From NCBI GenBank assembly GCA_023421245.1, contig JAEZTV010000027.1, positions 62,001 through 126,000 on the forward strand: a stretch of DNA of 64,000 nucleotides, in the 5' to 3' direction. Shown piece by piece: positions 48,299-56,358 of the stretch. A model generated the notes under the pieces. It was not told where the DNA came from and ran no database searches. It was given only the letters and a program-made list of their open reading frames with translations. The number at the start of each line of letters is the position of its first letter. Position 1 is the first letter of the stretch. Both the position numbers and the translations under genes were made by a program. The DNA comes from Bacillota bacterium (GTDB taxonomy: Bacteria; Bacillota; Clostridia; Oscillospirales; Ruminococcaceae).

Positions 48299-49393
48299 AT
48301 GGGCAGGTATACCATCTGCGTATATGCCATCTGCAAGAATGAAGAACAGTTTGTAGACCGTTGGATGGATGCAGTGGGTGAGGCGGATATGGTGGTGGTG
48401 ACCGATACCGGTTCTACCGACAATACCGTCCAAAAACTGCGGGGTCGCGGTGCAGTTGTATATATAGAGCAAATTACCCCCTGGCGATTTGATACCGCGC
48501 GTAACCGCTCGATGGACTATATTCCGCCGGATGTGGATATCTGTGTCTGCAACGATCTGGACGAGGTATTTGAAAAGGGCTGGAGAAAGAAGCTTGAAGA
48601 TGCATGGAAACCTGAATATACGCGCGCACGATATCTGTTTAACTATTCACTGGATGAAAACGGCGCGCCGATTAAGCAGTATACGATGGAAAAAATACAC
48701 CGCCGCCATGACTTCCGCTGGGTGCATCCGGTTCATGAGGTGCTGGAATACAGCGGAAGTGATCCGGACAGGAGCGTATGGGTGGATATGACGCTCAACC
48801 ACTATCCCGATGCCGGCAAATCGCGCGGACAATATCTGCCGCTGCTTGAGCTTTCCGCACAAGAAAACCCGCTGGACGACCGTGCGGCATTTTGGCTAGG
48901 CAGAGAGTATCTCTATCACGCACAATATGACAAGGCCATCCGCCAGCTCAAACGGCATCTGGCGCTTCCCACCGCACGTTGGGCGGAGGAACGCTGTGCA
49001 TCGATGCGCTGCATGGCATCTGCGTATGAAAATATGGCTGAGCCGCTTATGGCAAAGCGGTGGCTGTTGCGTGCAATCGCCGAGTGCGGCGAGGTGCGCG
49101 AACCGTATTACGACCTGCTGAAGCTCTCTTACCACAGAAGAGAATGGACACTTGCAGCCGCAATGACGGAATGTACCCTTGCCATCACACAAAAAAGCGG
49201 CAGCTATCTTACCAATGAGGCTGCATGGGGTACAGCCGTGTATGATTACGGCGCTATTGCCTGCTATCATATCGGGCTGTACCAAAGGGCGTATTTGTAT
49301 ATTCAGGCTGCATGCAAGCTTTGTCCTGACGATAAACGGTTGCAGCAAAACCGCGCTATAATTGCTGAAAAGTGCAATGAGAAAGGGGAGTGA
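48299..49393 (+). CDS. Family 2 glycosyltransferase with TPR-like tail (1 of 2)
   Basis: A 364-residue soluble GT-A glycosyltransferase. It has ICVYAICKNEEQFVDRWMDAV, VVTDTGSTDNTVQKL, PWRFDTARNRSMDYI and the metal-binding ICVCNDLDEVF (D86, D88). The HPVHEVLEY and LNHYPDAGKSRGQYLPLLEL blocks are typical of clostridial family 2 enzymes. The C-terminal third is helical with TPR-like repeats (WLGREYLYHAQYDKAIRQLKRHL), often used to hold the protein acceptor. Lying after a collagen gene, it probably sugars threonines of the collagen arrays, as BclA and BclA-like exosporium proteins are glycosylated. The donor sugar is unknown. Confidence 0.88.
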   Translation: MGRYTICVYAICKNEEQFVDRWMDAVGEADMVVVTDTGSTDNTVQKLRGRGAVVYIEQITPWRFDTARNRSMDYIPPDVDICVCNDLDEVFEKGWRKKLEDAWKPEYTRARYLFNYSLDENGAPIKQYTMEKIHRRHDFRWVHPVHEVLEYSGSDPDRSVWVDMTLNHYPDAGKSRGQYLPLLELSAQENPLDDRAAFWLGREYLYHAQYDKAIRQLKRHLALPTARWAEERCASMRCMASAYENMAEPLMAKRWLLRAIAECGEVREPYYDLLKLSYHRREWTLAAAMTECTLAITQKSGSYLTNEAAWGTAVYDYGAIACYHIGLYQRAYLYIQAACKLCPDDKRLQQNRAIIAEKCNEKGE

Positions 49394-49396
49394 CGG

Positions 49397-50503
49397 GTGA
49401 GTAATCGATACAAGGTATGTGTCTATGCCATCTGCAAAAACGAGGAGCAGTTTGTGGACCAGTGGATAGATTCTATGTGCGAGGCTGACCAGATTGTGGT
49501 AACCGATACCGGTTCGTCCGACAACACCGTAAAAAGGTTGCTTGCGCGCGGAGCGGAGGTATATGTTGAGAATATCGACCCGTGGCGGTTTGACGAAGCG
49601 CGGAACCGTTCTCTTTCCCATGTGCCGGACGACGCCGACATCTGCGTGTGTACCGATCTGGATGAAATATTTCTGCCGGGATGGCGTAGCAGGCTGGAAG
49701 AGCAGTGGAGCGATACCGCTACCATGGGTAAGTATCTGTACAACTGGAGCCTGAAAGAGGACGGCTCGCCCGATGTTCAGTTTACCTATTTCAAGGTGCA
49801 TACTAAGCGAGACTACATCTGGGCGTATCCCGTACATGAATGCCTGCGTTATGTTGGCAGCAGCGCACCTGTTGAGGTGTTTATCGACGGTATGGTGCTC
49901 AACCATTATCCTGACCATAGTAAATCGCGCTCAAACTACCTGCCGCTGCTCGAACTCGGTGTGAAAGAATCCCCGCAGGATGACCGGATGAATTACTATC
50001 TTGGCAGGGAGTATTTCTTTTTAGGCAGGTGGCAGGCCTGTATCGATGTGCAGCAGCGTTATTTAAAGCTTCCCACCGCTACATGGGAGGAAGAACGCTG
50101 CGCCGCAATGCGGCTGATAGCGCGATGCTGTAACTACCTGCAAAATCGTGAACAATCGCGCAGCTGGTTTTATCGTGCCGTTGCCGAATGTCCTTCCATG
50201 CGAGAGCCATATGTTGAGTTTGCACACGCGGCGCATGGCTGGCAGGACTGGCTGCTGTGCTTGTGTATGGCAGAGCAGGCCCTTACTATTACCCAAAAAT
50301 CAAAAACCTATATCAATGTTGGCAACGCATGGGATCATACCCCGTATGACCTTGCCGCAATTGCGTGCTGGAACCTGCGGCTTTACGAAAAGGCGGTGAG
50401 CTATGAACGGCAGGCGATTGCTATAACCCCAAATGACGCAAGGCTAAATGCGAACCTTCATCTTTTTGAAAAGCGCGTTCATCAGTGCACAACAAACCAA
50501 TAA
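49397..50503 (+). CDS. Family 2 glycosyltransferase with TPR-like tail (2 of 2)
   Basis: A 368-residue paralogue of the preceding gene, alignable along its whole length (VCVYAICKNEEQFVDQWIDSM, VVTDTGSSDNTVKRL, DPWRFDEARNRSLSHV, ICVCTDLDEIF with D87 and D89, NHYPDHSKSRSNYLPLLELG). It arose by tandem duplication. GTG at 49397 is used because AAGGGGAG ends 6 bases before it and the gap to the previous stop is only 3 bases. The pair could add successive sugars to one acceptor, or one could serve each collagen protein. A strong terminator follows. Confidence 0.88.
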   Translation: MSNRYKVCVYAICKNEEQFVDQWIDSMCEADQIVVTDTGSSDNTVKRLLARGAEVYVENIDPWRFDEARNRSLSHVPDDADICVCTDLDEIFLPGWRSRLEEQWSDTATMGKYLYNWSLKEDGSPDVQFTYFKVHTKRDYIWAYPVHECLRYVGSSAPVEVFIDGMVLNHYPDHSKSRSNYLPLLELGVKESPQDDRMNYYLGREYFFLGRWQACIDVQQRYLKLPTATWEEERCAAMRLIARCCNYLQNREQSRSWFYRAVAECPSMREPYVEFAHAAHGWQDWLLCLCMAEQALTITQKSKTYINVGNAWDHTPYDLAAIACWNLRLYEKAVSYERQAIAITPNDARLNANLHLFEKRVHQCTTNQ

Positions 50504-50510
50504 GCAAATG

Positions 50511-50549
50511 CAAAAAGCACAACCGCTGGTGAAGCGGTTGTGCTTTTTG
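50511..50549 (+). terminator. Terminator after the glycosyltransferase pair
   Basis: A perfect 16-bp stem (50511-50526 with 50534-50549), a 7-base loop and internal T-run/A-run ends. Confidence 0.9.
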
Positions 50550-50617
50550 TGAGGATGAATCCTCTGCGGCTAGAAATGTATGTAGAATAAGAAATAAACA
50601 AACTAATAGGGGGTGCA

Positions 50618-51037
50618 TCAAAATGATGCAAAGTTTGTGCCAAACTTGCGGCAACGGGCAAGCCCCGCATCATTCGGCGTTTCATTGAGAATAAGCCCTT
50701 CTTCAAACAGCTGTGCGCCGGAGGCATTAACGCGCTCCTGCCAGTCGCGCATCCACTCACCGTCGCCCCAGCCGTATGAGCCAAACAGAGCAACCTTCTT
50801 GCCCGATAGCATTGCCTCAAGCCCGGTGAAGAACGGTTCAAACTCGGATTCCTCCAAAACCTCTGCGCCCATCGAGGGGCAACCAAGCGCCAATTTATCA
50901 TATTCTGCGGCATCCGCGACAGAAATCTCCTCCACACGAAACAGCTTGGCCGATGCACCAATACCGCCGGTGATTTCCTCTGCCATAGACTCGGTGTTAC
51001 CGGTGCCGCTCCAATAGATGACTGCAATTTTGCTCAT
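50618..51037 (-). CDS. Flavodoxin
   Basis: A 139-residue short-chain flavodoxin. The phosphate loop is YWSGTGNTESMA (8-19), and the FMN-stacking loops are LGCPSMGAE and FGSYGWGDGEWMRDW. It carries electrons in place of ferredoxin, often when iron is short. It lies 43 bases after the DUF3793 gene in the same direction, and the pairing is common in Clostridia with Feo-type iron genes. It ends in NDAGLARCRKFG, as usual. Confidence 0.95.
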   Translation of the reverse strand: MSKIAVIYWSGTGNTESMAEEITGGIGASAKLFRVEEISVADAAEYDKLALGCPSMGAEVLEESEFEPFFTGLEAMLSGKKVALFGSYGWGDGEWMRDWQERVNASGAQLFEEGLILNETPNDAGLARCRKFGTNFASF

Positions 51038-51080
51038 TATGTCATACTCCTTTGTGATTCAAATTCGTTGCGGTAAAGGC

Positions 51081-51650
51081 TTAGGCCGCGCGAAACAGGC
51101 TTGCTAAGCCGCTGTGTTGTTTCAGACGTCTGCACAGCATTTCGCGACAGCGGTCATAACGCTGAAACACTGCGGCGGCGTGCTGATGGTTCGAGTATAC
51201 CTTCCAGTATCCACTTAGCTTACAATCCCTGCCCTTGTTTTGTACAAATGCCGCAACATCCGACACAGGATATCCCAGCAGCACTCCAACATCATGCGGA
51301 AATTCTTTTGCGCGTGCAAGGCGAATTTTCAGGTGTGCAATAACGGCGTTTGTACCAAGAAAAACAGGATACCCCTCTTTGGCCAGATATTGTGAAACCT
51401 CAGGGCTCGCCAGATGCTCTTTCATCTGGCGGGCGCGGTACACAAGCAGTAAGACGCGTTTTTTGCATCCGCACACCGGAGTAAAATAGATATCGCGAGG
51501 ATTGAGCAGGTGGTTTAGCTCACGCAGCTCCTTCACAAAAGCGGGAAAATCCGCCATGGTACAGGATACAAGGCTCGACGGCTTAATCCCTGCAAGGGCG
51601 GGAGCGCAATGAAAGGCCAAGCATTCGTCAAGAAGGCGAGACATAGGCAC
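51081..51650 (-). CDS. DUF3793 family protein
   Basis: A 189-residue cytoplasmic protein: LAFHCAPALAGIKPSSLVSC, ELRELNHLLNPRDIYFTPVCGCKKRVLLLVYR, EFPHDVGVLLGYPVSDVAAFVQNKGRDCKLSGYWKVYSNHQHAAAVFQRYDRCREML. These match DUF3793, found in anaerobic Firmicutes next to flavodoxin and iron-related genes. The function is unknown; conserved cysteines (C30, CGC at 60-62) could hold metal or heme. It is the first gene of a two-gene operon with flavodoxin. Confidence 0.85.
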   Translation of the reverse strand: MPMSRLLDECLAFHCAPALAGIKPSSLVSCTMADFPAFVKELRELNHLLNPRDIYFTPVCGCKKRVLLLVYRARQMKEHLASPEVSQYLAKEGYPVFLGTNAVIAHLKIRLARAKEFPHDVGVLLGYPVSDVAAFVQNKGRDCKLSGYWKVYSNHQHAAAVFQRYDRCREMLCRRLKQHSGLASLFRAA

Positions 51651-51696
51651 CCTCCTGTAAGATGTAATATTCGTAGTTAACTAACTAAAAGAAACG

Positions 51697-51753
51697 GTTA
51701 GCACTTGCTAACTTAATGTACTTAAGTTTACACGCTAAAGAATAGTTTGTCAA
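51697..51753 (-). promoter_or_regulatory. Promoter with palindromic operator for DUF3793-flavodoxin
   Basis: Minus strand: consensus TTGACA (51748-51753), a 17-base spacer and TAAACT (51725-51730). Just downstream is the palindrome GTTAGC-ACTT-GCTAAC (51697-51712), placed over the start of transcription. The arms resemble the TTAGGTTAG half-sites of DtxR/IdeR-type iron repressors. A second small palindrome, TAGTTAACTA, lies at 51674-51683. An iron-dependent repressor is a reasonable guess. Confidence 0.6.
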
Positions 51754-51851
51754 TAGGTATTTCAAATTATTATACACTAAATTTGTCTGCTTTATACGGG
51801 GTGCCGGTTTTCCTTAAAAAGCTTGTTATAAAGCATGAAATCTTTGCACAA

Positions 51852-51895
51852 AACGGTGCGCGGCGGTAAGAACAACCGCCGCGCATAAAACCGTT
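51852..51895 (-). terminator. Terminator after the PII-like gene
   Basis: A 10-bp GC stem (51858-51867 with 51875-51884) and an outer AACGG/CCGTT pairing (51852-51856 with 51891-51895). The remainder of 51754-51947 contains no gene. Confidence 0.65.
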
Positions 51896-51947
51896 ATAGT
51901 TACACTTAACAAAATTCAAAGTCGTCTGCCGCCCTGAAAACAAGGGA

Positions 51948-52613
51948 TTAGTATAATCCGTAGGCAAGGCTTACATCTTGTACGAAGATAATGCCGCCGG
52001 CAGGATCTTCAATCCCCATCGCCTTGGCAACCGAGTCTACAATAGGCTTTGTTTTTTCTTTGTTTGTGATGATAAGAGCAATCTCCTTCTCGGGCTCGAT
52101 CTCCATAGAAAACAGCGTGCTGGTCTCGGCGGCGCCTGCACCGCGCGCGTGAAAGATTGTACCGCCGCGTGCGCCGGCCTGTGATGCCGCCTCTATCGCA
52201 TCTTCTGCACGGCCCCGATCCACAATGACAAAAATAGCCTGATACATTGCGCGTTCCTCCTCTTCGGTTTGGCCGGCCTCGTCGCTCAAACGTTCCCCGG
52301 CGCCGATTGTGGCCGTTACCGGAATACTGAATGTAATACCGTGGTTGGGTTTATCAAAATGGAACTGCTCACTTAATTTTTTCATGACGGTATAGGCCTT
52401 GTGTTGCTCAAAGAGCATTAAAATTATCTCTTTGCGGATATCGGAAAGATCAAGCAGCCGAAGTAGCGGGCTTGCTGCGGTTCCTCTGCCCAGCAGTACG
52501 GTTGCCCCTTGCGCCCCCAGTTTGTTTGCGGCAACCACAATCTTTTCCGCAGTACCATAGTTTGCAATGATATAAACAAGCTCCAGTTGGTGAGAATCAG
52601 GACTTTGCAGCAT
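51948..52613 (-). CDS. Tandem PII-like regulatory protein
   Basis: A 221-residue protein made of two PII/CutA-fold units. Unit 1 (9-100) has LVYIIANYGTAEKIVVAANKLGAQGATVLLGRG. Unit 2 (123-219) has AIFVIVDRGRAEDAIEAASQAGARGGTIFHARGAG, MEIEPEKEIALIITNKEKTKPIVDSVAKAMGIEDPAGGIIFVQDV. The repeated G..GAT(V/I) and E.E...II motifs show internal duplication. Its start overlaps the DUF1538 gene by 17 bases, so the two are translated together. PII-like partners usually gate a neighbouring membrane transporter in response to nucleotides. The ligand is unknown. Confidence 0.82.
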   Translation of the reverse strand: MLQSPDSHQLELVYIIANYGTAEKIVVAANKLGAQGATVLLGRGTAASPLLRLLDLSDIRKEIILMLFEQHKAYTVMKKLSEQFHFDKPNHGITFSIPVTATIGAGERLSDEAGQTEEEERAMYQAIFVIVDRGRAEDAIEAASQAGARGGTIFHARGAGAAETSTLFSMEIEPEKEIALIITNKEKTKPIVDSVAKAMGIEDPAGGIIFVQDVSLAYGLY

Positions 52614-54096
52614 CGGTTTTTCCTCCTGGCTTTTTAGATTTAATTTTATAAATCAATCCCAGAATCTGCAATGCAATCAACGGGGTAAGCGCTACCATGG
52701 CAATGATGCCAAATCCGTCAAGCAGAACATCCGCGGTGTCAATTGCTTCCGCGGTACCCTGCGCAAACGCAAGGATAAACGTCGCAGTCATAGGGCCGGA
52801 GGCAACGCCGCCCGAGTCAAACCCAATACCCACAAACAGCTTTGGTGTAACGTAAGAAAGTGCTACGGCGATGATATAGCCGGGCAACAGATAGTGCCAC
52901 AGTAAAATCCCGGGCACCACAATCTTTAAAATAGCTAACGCAACCGCGGCGCCTACACCAATCGAAAGTGAGACAAGCACCGACTTGCGTTTTACAGAAC
53001 CGCTTGTTACCTCTTCAATCTGATGCGTTAACACGTGAACGGCGGGCTCGGCAAGGATAGTAACAAGGCCGAGCAAAAAGCCAACAAGAAGCACATATAT
53101 TTTGTTATCCATCAAGGCAATCTGGTAGCCTGTAATTCTGCCGACCTCCATAAATCCGGCGTTCACACCCGCCAGAAATAACACAAGCCCCAAAAACGAA
53201 TAAGCAAAGCCCTTTAGAATTCTGTGGAACGCTTTGCGGGCAAGCCTCAGCGTTGCAAACTGCAGTACAATAAAAATCACCAGCAGCGGCGACAGAGCAA
53301 GGAGAATCTCCCCCGAAATGCGGGGCATGATATCGAAAAACGGTGTAAACAGCGCAGTGGTATTGGAGGCGGCTGTTTCAAGTGTGCCGGTAATCTGCTG
53401 TTGCCCTGTTACAAGGCTCATAATCAGTACACCTAGTATTGCACCCGCCGACGCAATCGCAACAAGACCAAAGCTGTCTTTTTCAGATGCCTTACTATCC
53501 TTTTTCATGGAAGAAACGCCCAGAGCAAGCGCTAGAATAAAAGGTACAGCTAAAGCACCTGTGGTAGCGCCCGATGCGTCAAAGGAGATTGCGAGGAACT
53601 CAGGGGTTGTAAAGATGGAGAGCGCAAAAATGATAAGATAAATAACTGTCAAAAGTCGATAGAGGGGAATATTGTAAAGAATACGGATAAAGCCTGCTGC
53701 AAGCATAATGGCAATGCCGATGGAAACAACAACCAGAATGCTGAGCTTTGAAATCATGCCGGTGGTGACCATATCAACCTGCTCTGCAAGGATATGCAGA
53801 TCGGGTTCCGCAATCGATACTACAAACCCCAGTAGGGCAGCGCCAAGACCGACCTTCCATATGCGGTGGGTTTTTGCAAGCACCGCGCCCAGATGATTTC
53901 CCATCGGGGTAATGCCGATATCCACACCGGCTAAAAAGATGGACAGCCCGACAATAATGAGCATGGAACCAATTAAAAAACGGACCAGATGGTGCGGCTC
54001 AAGTGGGGAGATGGTAAAGTGTAGGATTAGTACAATGACGGTAATGGGAAGAACGGAAAAAACAACTTCTTTGAATTTTTCGGTGAGTACACTCAA
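52597..54096 (-). CDS. DUF1538 membrane protein (duplicated)
   Basis: A 499-residue integral membrane protein with about 12 hydrophobic segments. It is an internal duplication: FLIGSMLIIVGLSIFLAGVDIGITPMGNHLGA...IAEPDLHILAEQVDMVT in the first half corresponds to FSFLGLVLFLAGVNAGFMEVGR-like sequence and LAEPAVHVLTHQIEEVT in the second. Conserved FDASGATTGALAVPF and FDSGGVASGPMTATF loops lie in equivalent places. It has the DUF1538 pattern. Members occur beside PII-like proteins and are thought to be transporters. The TTG start at 54096 is the only in-frame start; a weak GAAGGG lies upstream. Confidence 0.85.
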   Translation of the reverse strand: MSVLTEKFKEVVFSVLPITVIVLILHFTISPLEPHHLVRFLIGSMLIIVGLSIFLAGVDIGITPMGNHLGAVLAKTHRIWKVGLGAALLGFVVSIAEPDLHILAEQVDMVTTGMISKLSILVVVSIGIAIMLAAGFIRILYNIPLYRLLTVIYLIIFALSIFTTPEFLAISFDASGATTGALAVPFILALALGVSSMKKDSKASEKDSFGLVAIASAGAILGVLIMSLVTGQQQITGTLETAASNTTALFTPFFDIMPRISGEILLALSPLLVIFIVLQFATLRLARKAFHRILKGFAYSFLGLVLFLAGVNAGFMEVGRITGYQIALMDNKIYVLLVGFLLGLVTILAEPAVHVLTHQIEEVTSGSVKRKSVLVSLSIGVGAAVALAILKIVVPGILLWHYLLPGYIIAVALSYVTPKLFVGIGFDSGGVASGPMTATFILAFAQGTAEAIDTADVLLDGFGIIAMVALTPLIALQILGLIYKIKSKKPGGKTDAAKS

Positions 54097-54300
54097 ATAT
54101 ATCTCACGTCCCTTCTGTTAGTAGCTTGACACCTTAATTAGGGCCCTCACCGAAACACAAAAAATCGCACTGCTTTGCAGTTCTTGCACCCTTTCAAGCT
54201 GCTCAGGTGCAAGGATTTTGAGTGGTTTGACTTAAAACCCTTACCCATACCGCCAGAATTTGCTGCCGGTAGGTCGCCTTTAACTATAAATAATAATTAT
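54097..54300 (-). promoter_or_regulatory. Leader of the DUF1538-PII operon, possible attenuator
   Basis: No gene lies in 54097-54437. On the minus strand, an 8-bp hairpin (54206-54213 with 54183-54190) is followed by a short ACTGC/GCAGT hairpin and then ATTTTTT (complement of the A-run at 54159-54164), about 70 bases before the start. This could be an intrinsic terminator under control of the upstream fold. I could not match it to a known riboswitch class. Confidence 0.3.
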
Positions 54301-54430
54301 ATTTTACTACAACAAGTAAGTTTGCACAATGAAAAATATAAGCAAACTGAACTTTCTATTATTAATACATACAAACAGCCGTGTTATGAACAACGGGAAA
54401 TATTTAGTATGTTTACAAAAGTCTATAAAA

Positions 54431-54471
54431 ATAAGGCACGGGGGCATTTTGTATTTACAAAATGCCCCCGT
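54431..54471 (-). terminator. Terminator of the AbrB-like gene
   Basis: A perfect 16-bp inverted repeat (54438-54453 with 54456-54471). On the minus strand it is followed by GCCTTATTTTTA, 25 bases after the stop codon at 54496. Confidence 0.85.
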
Positions 54472-54495
54472 ACGGTATGGACCTGTGAGAGTCAA

Positions 54496-54747
54496 CTATC
54501 TGCCGCTATAGTTTGCAAGCTCTTTAAAGCAGTTCGAGCAGATGTTTTTGCCGCCAAAGGTGGAGACGTTGCTCGCGTCACCACAGAAGATGCAAGACGG
54601 TTCATACTTTTTGAGAATAACCTGGCTGCCTTCCACATAGATTTCCAGAGAGTCCTTTTCGTTGATGTTCAAGGTGCGGCGAAGCTCAATGGGAAGAACG
54701 ATGCGCCCGAGTTCATCAACTTTTCTTACAATACCTGTTGATTTCAA
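54496..54747 (-). CDS. AbrB/SpoVT-type transition-state regulator with zinc-finger-like tail
   Basis: An 83-residue protein. The swapped-hairpin DNA-binding domain MKSTGIVRKVDELGRIVLPIELRRTLNI (1-45) is classic AbrB. The C-terminal half has CIFCG and CSNC, a four-cysteine zinc-ribbon-like element common in clostridial AbrB proteins. TTG at 54747 is chosen because GGAGG lies 8 bases before it and it gives the conserved MKSTG start. An ATG five codons earlier overlaps that site. It probably represses stationary-phase genes during growth, and its place beside spmAB fits a role near sporulation. Confidence 0.9.
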   Translation of the reverse strand: MKSTGIVRKVDELGRIVLPIELRRTLNINEKDSLEIYVEGSQVILKKYEPSCIFCGDASNVSTFGGKNICSNCFKELANYSGR

Positions 54748-54811
54748 TGTTTGTACCTCCATATTTCTCTTTTTGCTGCATTTTTGTTGCAAGATTGCTA
54801 TCAACGTATAT

Positions 54812-54840
54812 AATATACTACAAACCGCGTTAAATGTCAA
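54812..54840 (-). promoter_or_regulatory. Promoter of the AbrB-like gene
   Basis: Minus strand: consensus TTGACA (54835-54840), a 17-base spacer and TATATT (54812-54817). The transcript would have a leader of about 60 bases. Confidence 0.8.
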
Positions 54841-55092
54841 ATACTAGAAGGCAAAAAAATAAAACATTTTGTTAAATATATGTTAATATAATCAATTATT
54901 GCAATTAAAAGTGTTGGCTGTGATTTTTGAAGAAAAAACTAGAGATTTGCTGATAAAACGTTTTATTTAACGATTTAATTTGTTTATATTGAAATTGTAA
55001 CTTTATTATAATCAAGATTTACCATAATATGTGCAGAAAAAACAACGTGTGAACACAAAATTTGCTGCGGGGGCAATTGTAATGAAAATTGG

Positions 55093-55100
55093 CATATAAT
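55093..55100 (+). promoter_or_regulatory. Possible SigE -10 element before spmA
   Basis: CATATAAT lies 66 bases upstream of spmA and fits the SigE -10 pattern, but a matching -35 is not convincing. spmA-spmB is a mother-cell operon in Bacillus. The rest of 54841-55165 is AT-rich spacer with no gene. Confidence 0.3.
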
Positions 55101-55165
55101 TGTATTGTAAACCAGAATATGAGCAGGTTTATTCAAAGGATACAAGCGAAAGGAGCGCAGGCGGT

Positions 55166-55828
55166 ATGATGACATGGGTAATTACCGCAATGTTACTCGT
55201 CAGCATCCTCATTGGTTTGCTGAACGGGCGGATGGAGGCTGTTTCAAGCGCGGCCATACGGGGCGGCATCGACGCGGTGCAGCTTTCCATTACCCTGTTG
55301 GGCGGCATGTGCCTGTGGAGCGGGGTGATGCGTGTAGCGGAAAAGGCGGGACTGACCCAGACCTTCAGCCGGATTCTTGGCCCGATTACAAAGCGCCTGT
55401 TTCGCGGGGTAGACCCAAAAGGCAAGGCAATGCAGGCAATTACCATGAACATTGCGGCAAATCTGCTTGGGCTTGGCAATGCAGCTACACCTTTGGGGAT
55501 TATGGGGATGAAGGAGCTTAGCAAAGAGCTTGGGGCGGGCGATACGCCGCTGCATCCTATGATTGTGTTTGTGGTGCTTAACACCGCGTCCATCACACTT
55601 ATTCCGACGACAGTTGCGACGCTTAGGCTCGAGCATGGCGCGCAAGACCCTATGGATATCCTGCCCTGTGTTTGGCTTGCGTCGGCGGTATCGGTGGTAT
55701 GCGCGCTGGGAGTGACTATTCTCATTGGCGGAATAAAAAGGGAGCGCATAACAGAAAAACAACGCGGGATGGCGCAGACCAGGCCTTTTTCCGGTGCAGG
55801 CAGCGGAAAGGTGCGGTTAACGCCATGA
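55166..55828 (+). CDS. spmA: Spore maturation protein SpmA
   Basis: A 220-residue membrane protein of the nucleoside-recognition (Gate) family: MMTWVITAMLLVSILIGLLNGRMEAVSSAAIRGGIDAVQLSITLLGGMCLWSGVMRVAEKAGLT, then MNIAANLLGLGNAATPLGIMGMKEL, the conserved NLLGLGNAATP of SpmA. It is needed with SpmB for full dehydration of the spore core. AAAGGAG is 9 bases before the ATG. The frame overlaps spmB as ATGA. Confidence 0.95.
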   Translation: MMTWVITAMLLVSILIGLLNGRMEAVSSAAIRGGIDAVQLSITLLGGMCLWSGVMRVAEKAGLTQTFSRILGPITKRLFRGVDPKGKAMQAITMNIAANLLGLGNAATPLGIMGMKELSKELGAGDTPLHPMIVFVVLNTASITLIPTTVATLRLEHGAQDPMDILPCVWLASAVSVVCALGVTILIGGIKRERITEKQRGMAQTRPFSGAGSGKVRLTP

Positions 55829-56346
55829 GCCTGACAAGTCTTGTAATTCCGGTTACCATCGCGCTGATTTTTTGCGTGGGAATCTATAAAGGCGTGGATG
55901 TGTTTGGTGAGTTTATCAAGGGGGCGGGGGAAGGTGTGCAGACTACCATCAGTATCCTGCCCGCCTTGATTGCGATTATGACCGCGATTGGCATGTTCCG
56001 CGCCTCAGGCGCGCTGGATATTATAACAAACGCCGCCGAGCCGATTGCATCGCTGATTCATATGCCCAAAGAGGTTGTGCCGCTTACACTGCTGCGTCCA
56101 ATTTCGGGCAGCGGTGCGCTGGTGGTTGTGGAGGATATTCTAAAAAACTACGGCCCCGACAGCATGGCGGGGCGCGTTGCAAGTGTGATGATGGGGTCGA
56201 CCGAGACCACTTTTTATACTGTAGCCGTGTATTACAGTGCGGCAGGCATCAGCAAGACGCGCTATACCATTCCCTGCGCGCTGACCGGCGATATGATAGG
56301 GTTTATTATGAGTGTGACCCTAGTACGAATTTTTATGCCGGTATAA
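55825..56346 (+). CDS. spmB: Spore maturation protein SpmB
   Basis: A 173-residue membrane protein: VIPVTIALIFCVGIYKGVDVFGEFIKGAGEGVQTTISILPALIAIMTAIGMFRASGALD, LLRPISGSGAL, MGSTETTFYTVAVYYSAAGI. These are the usual SpmB blocks. It acts with SpmA in spore core dehydration. Translational coupling (ATGA) to spmA. The gene ends 12 bases before a convergent ABC gene, with no evident terminator between. Confidence 0.95.
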   Translation: MSLTSLVIPVTIALIFCVGIYKGVDVFGEFIKGAGEGVQTTISILPALIAIMTAIGMFRASGALDIITNAAEPIASLIHMPKEVVPLTLLRPISGSGALVVVEDILKNYGPDSMAGRVASVMMGSTETTFYTVAVYYSAAGISKTRYTIPCALTGDMIGFIMSVTLVRIFMPV

Positions 56347-56358
56347 GGCTTTTGTGCA

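Noticed and set aside
54175..54741. 188-codon plus-strand ORF opposite the AbrB-like gene
   Set aside because: It runs antisense through abrB and its terminator, without a ribosome site; no family resemblance.
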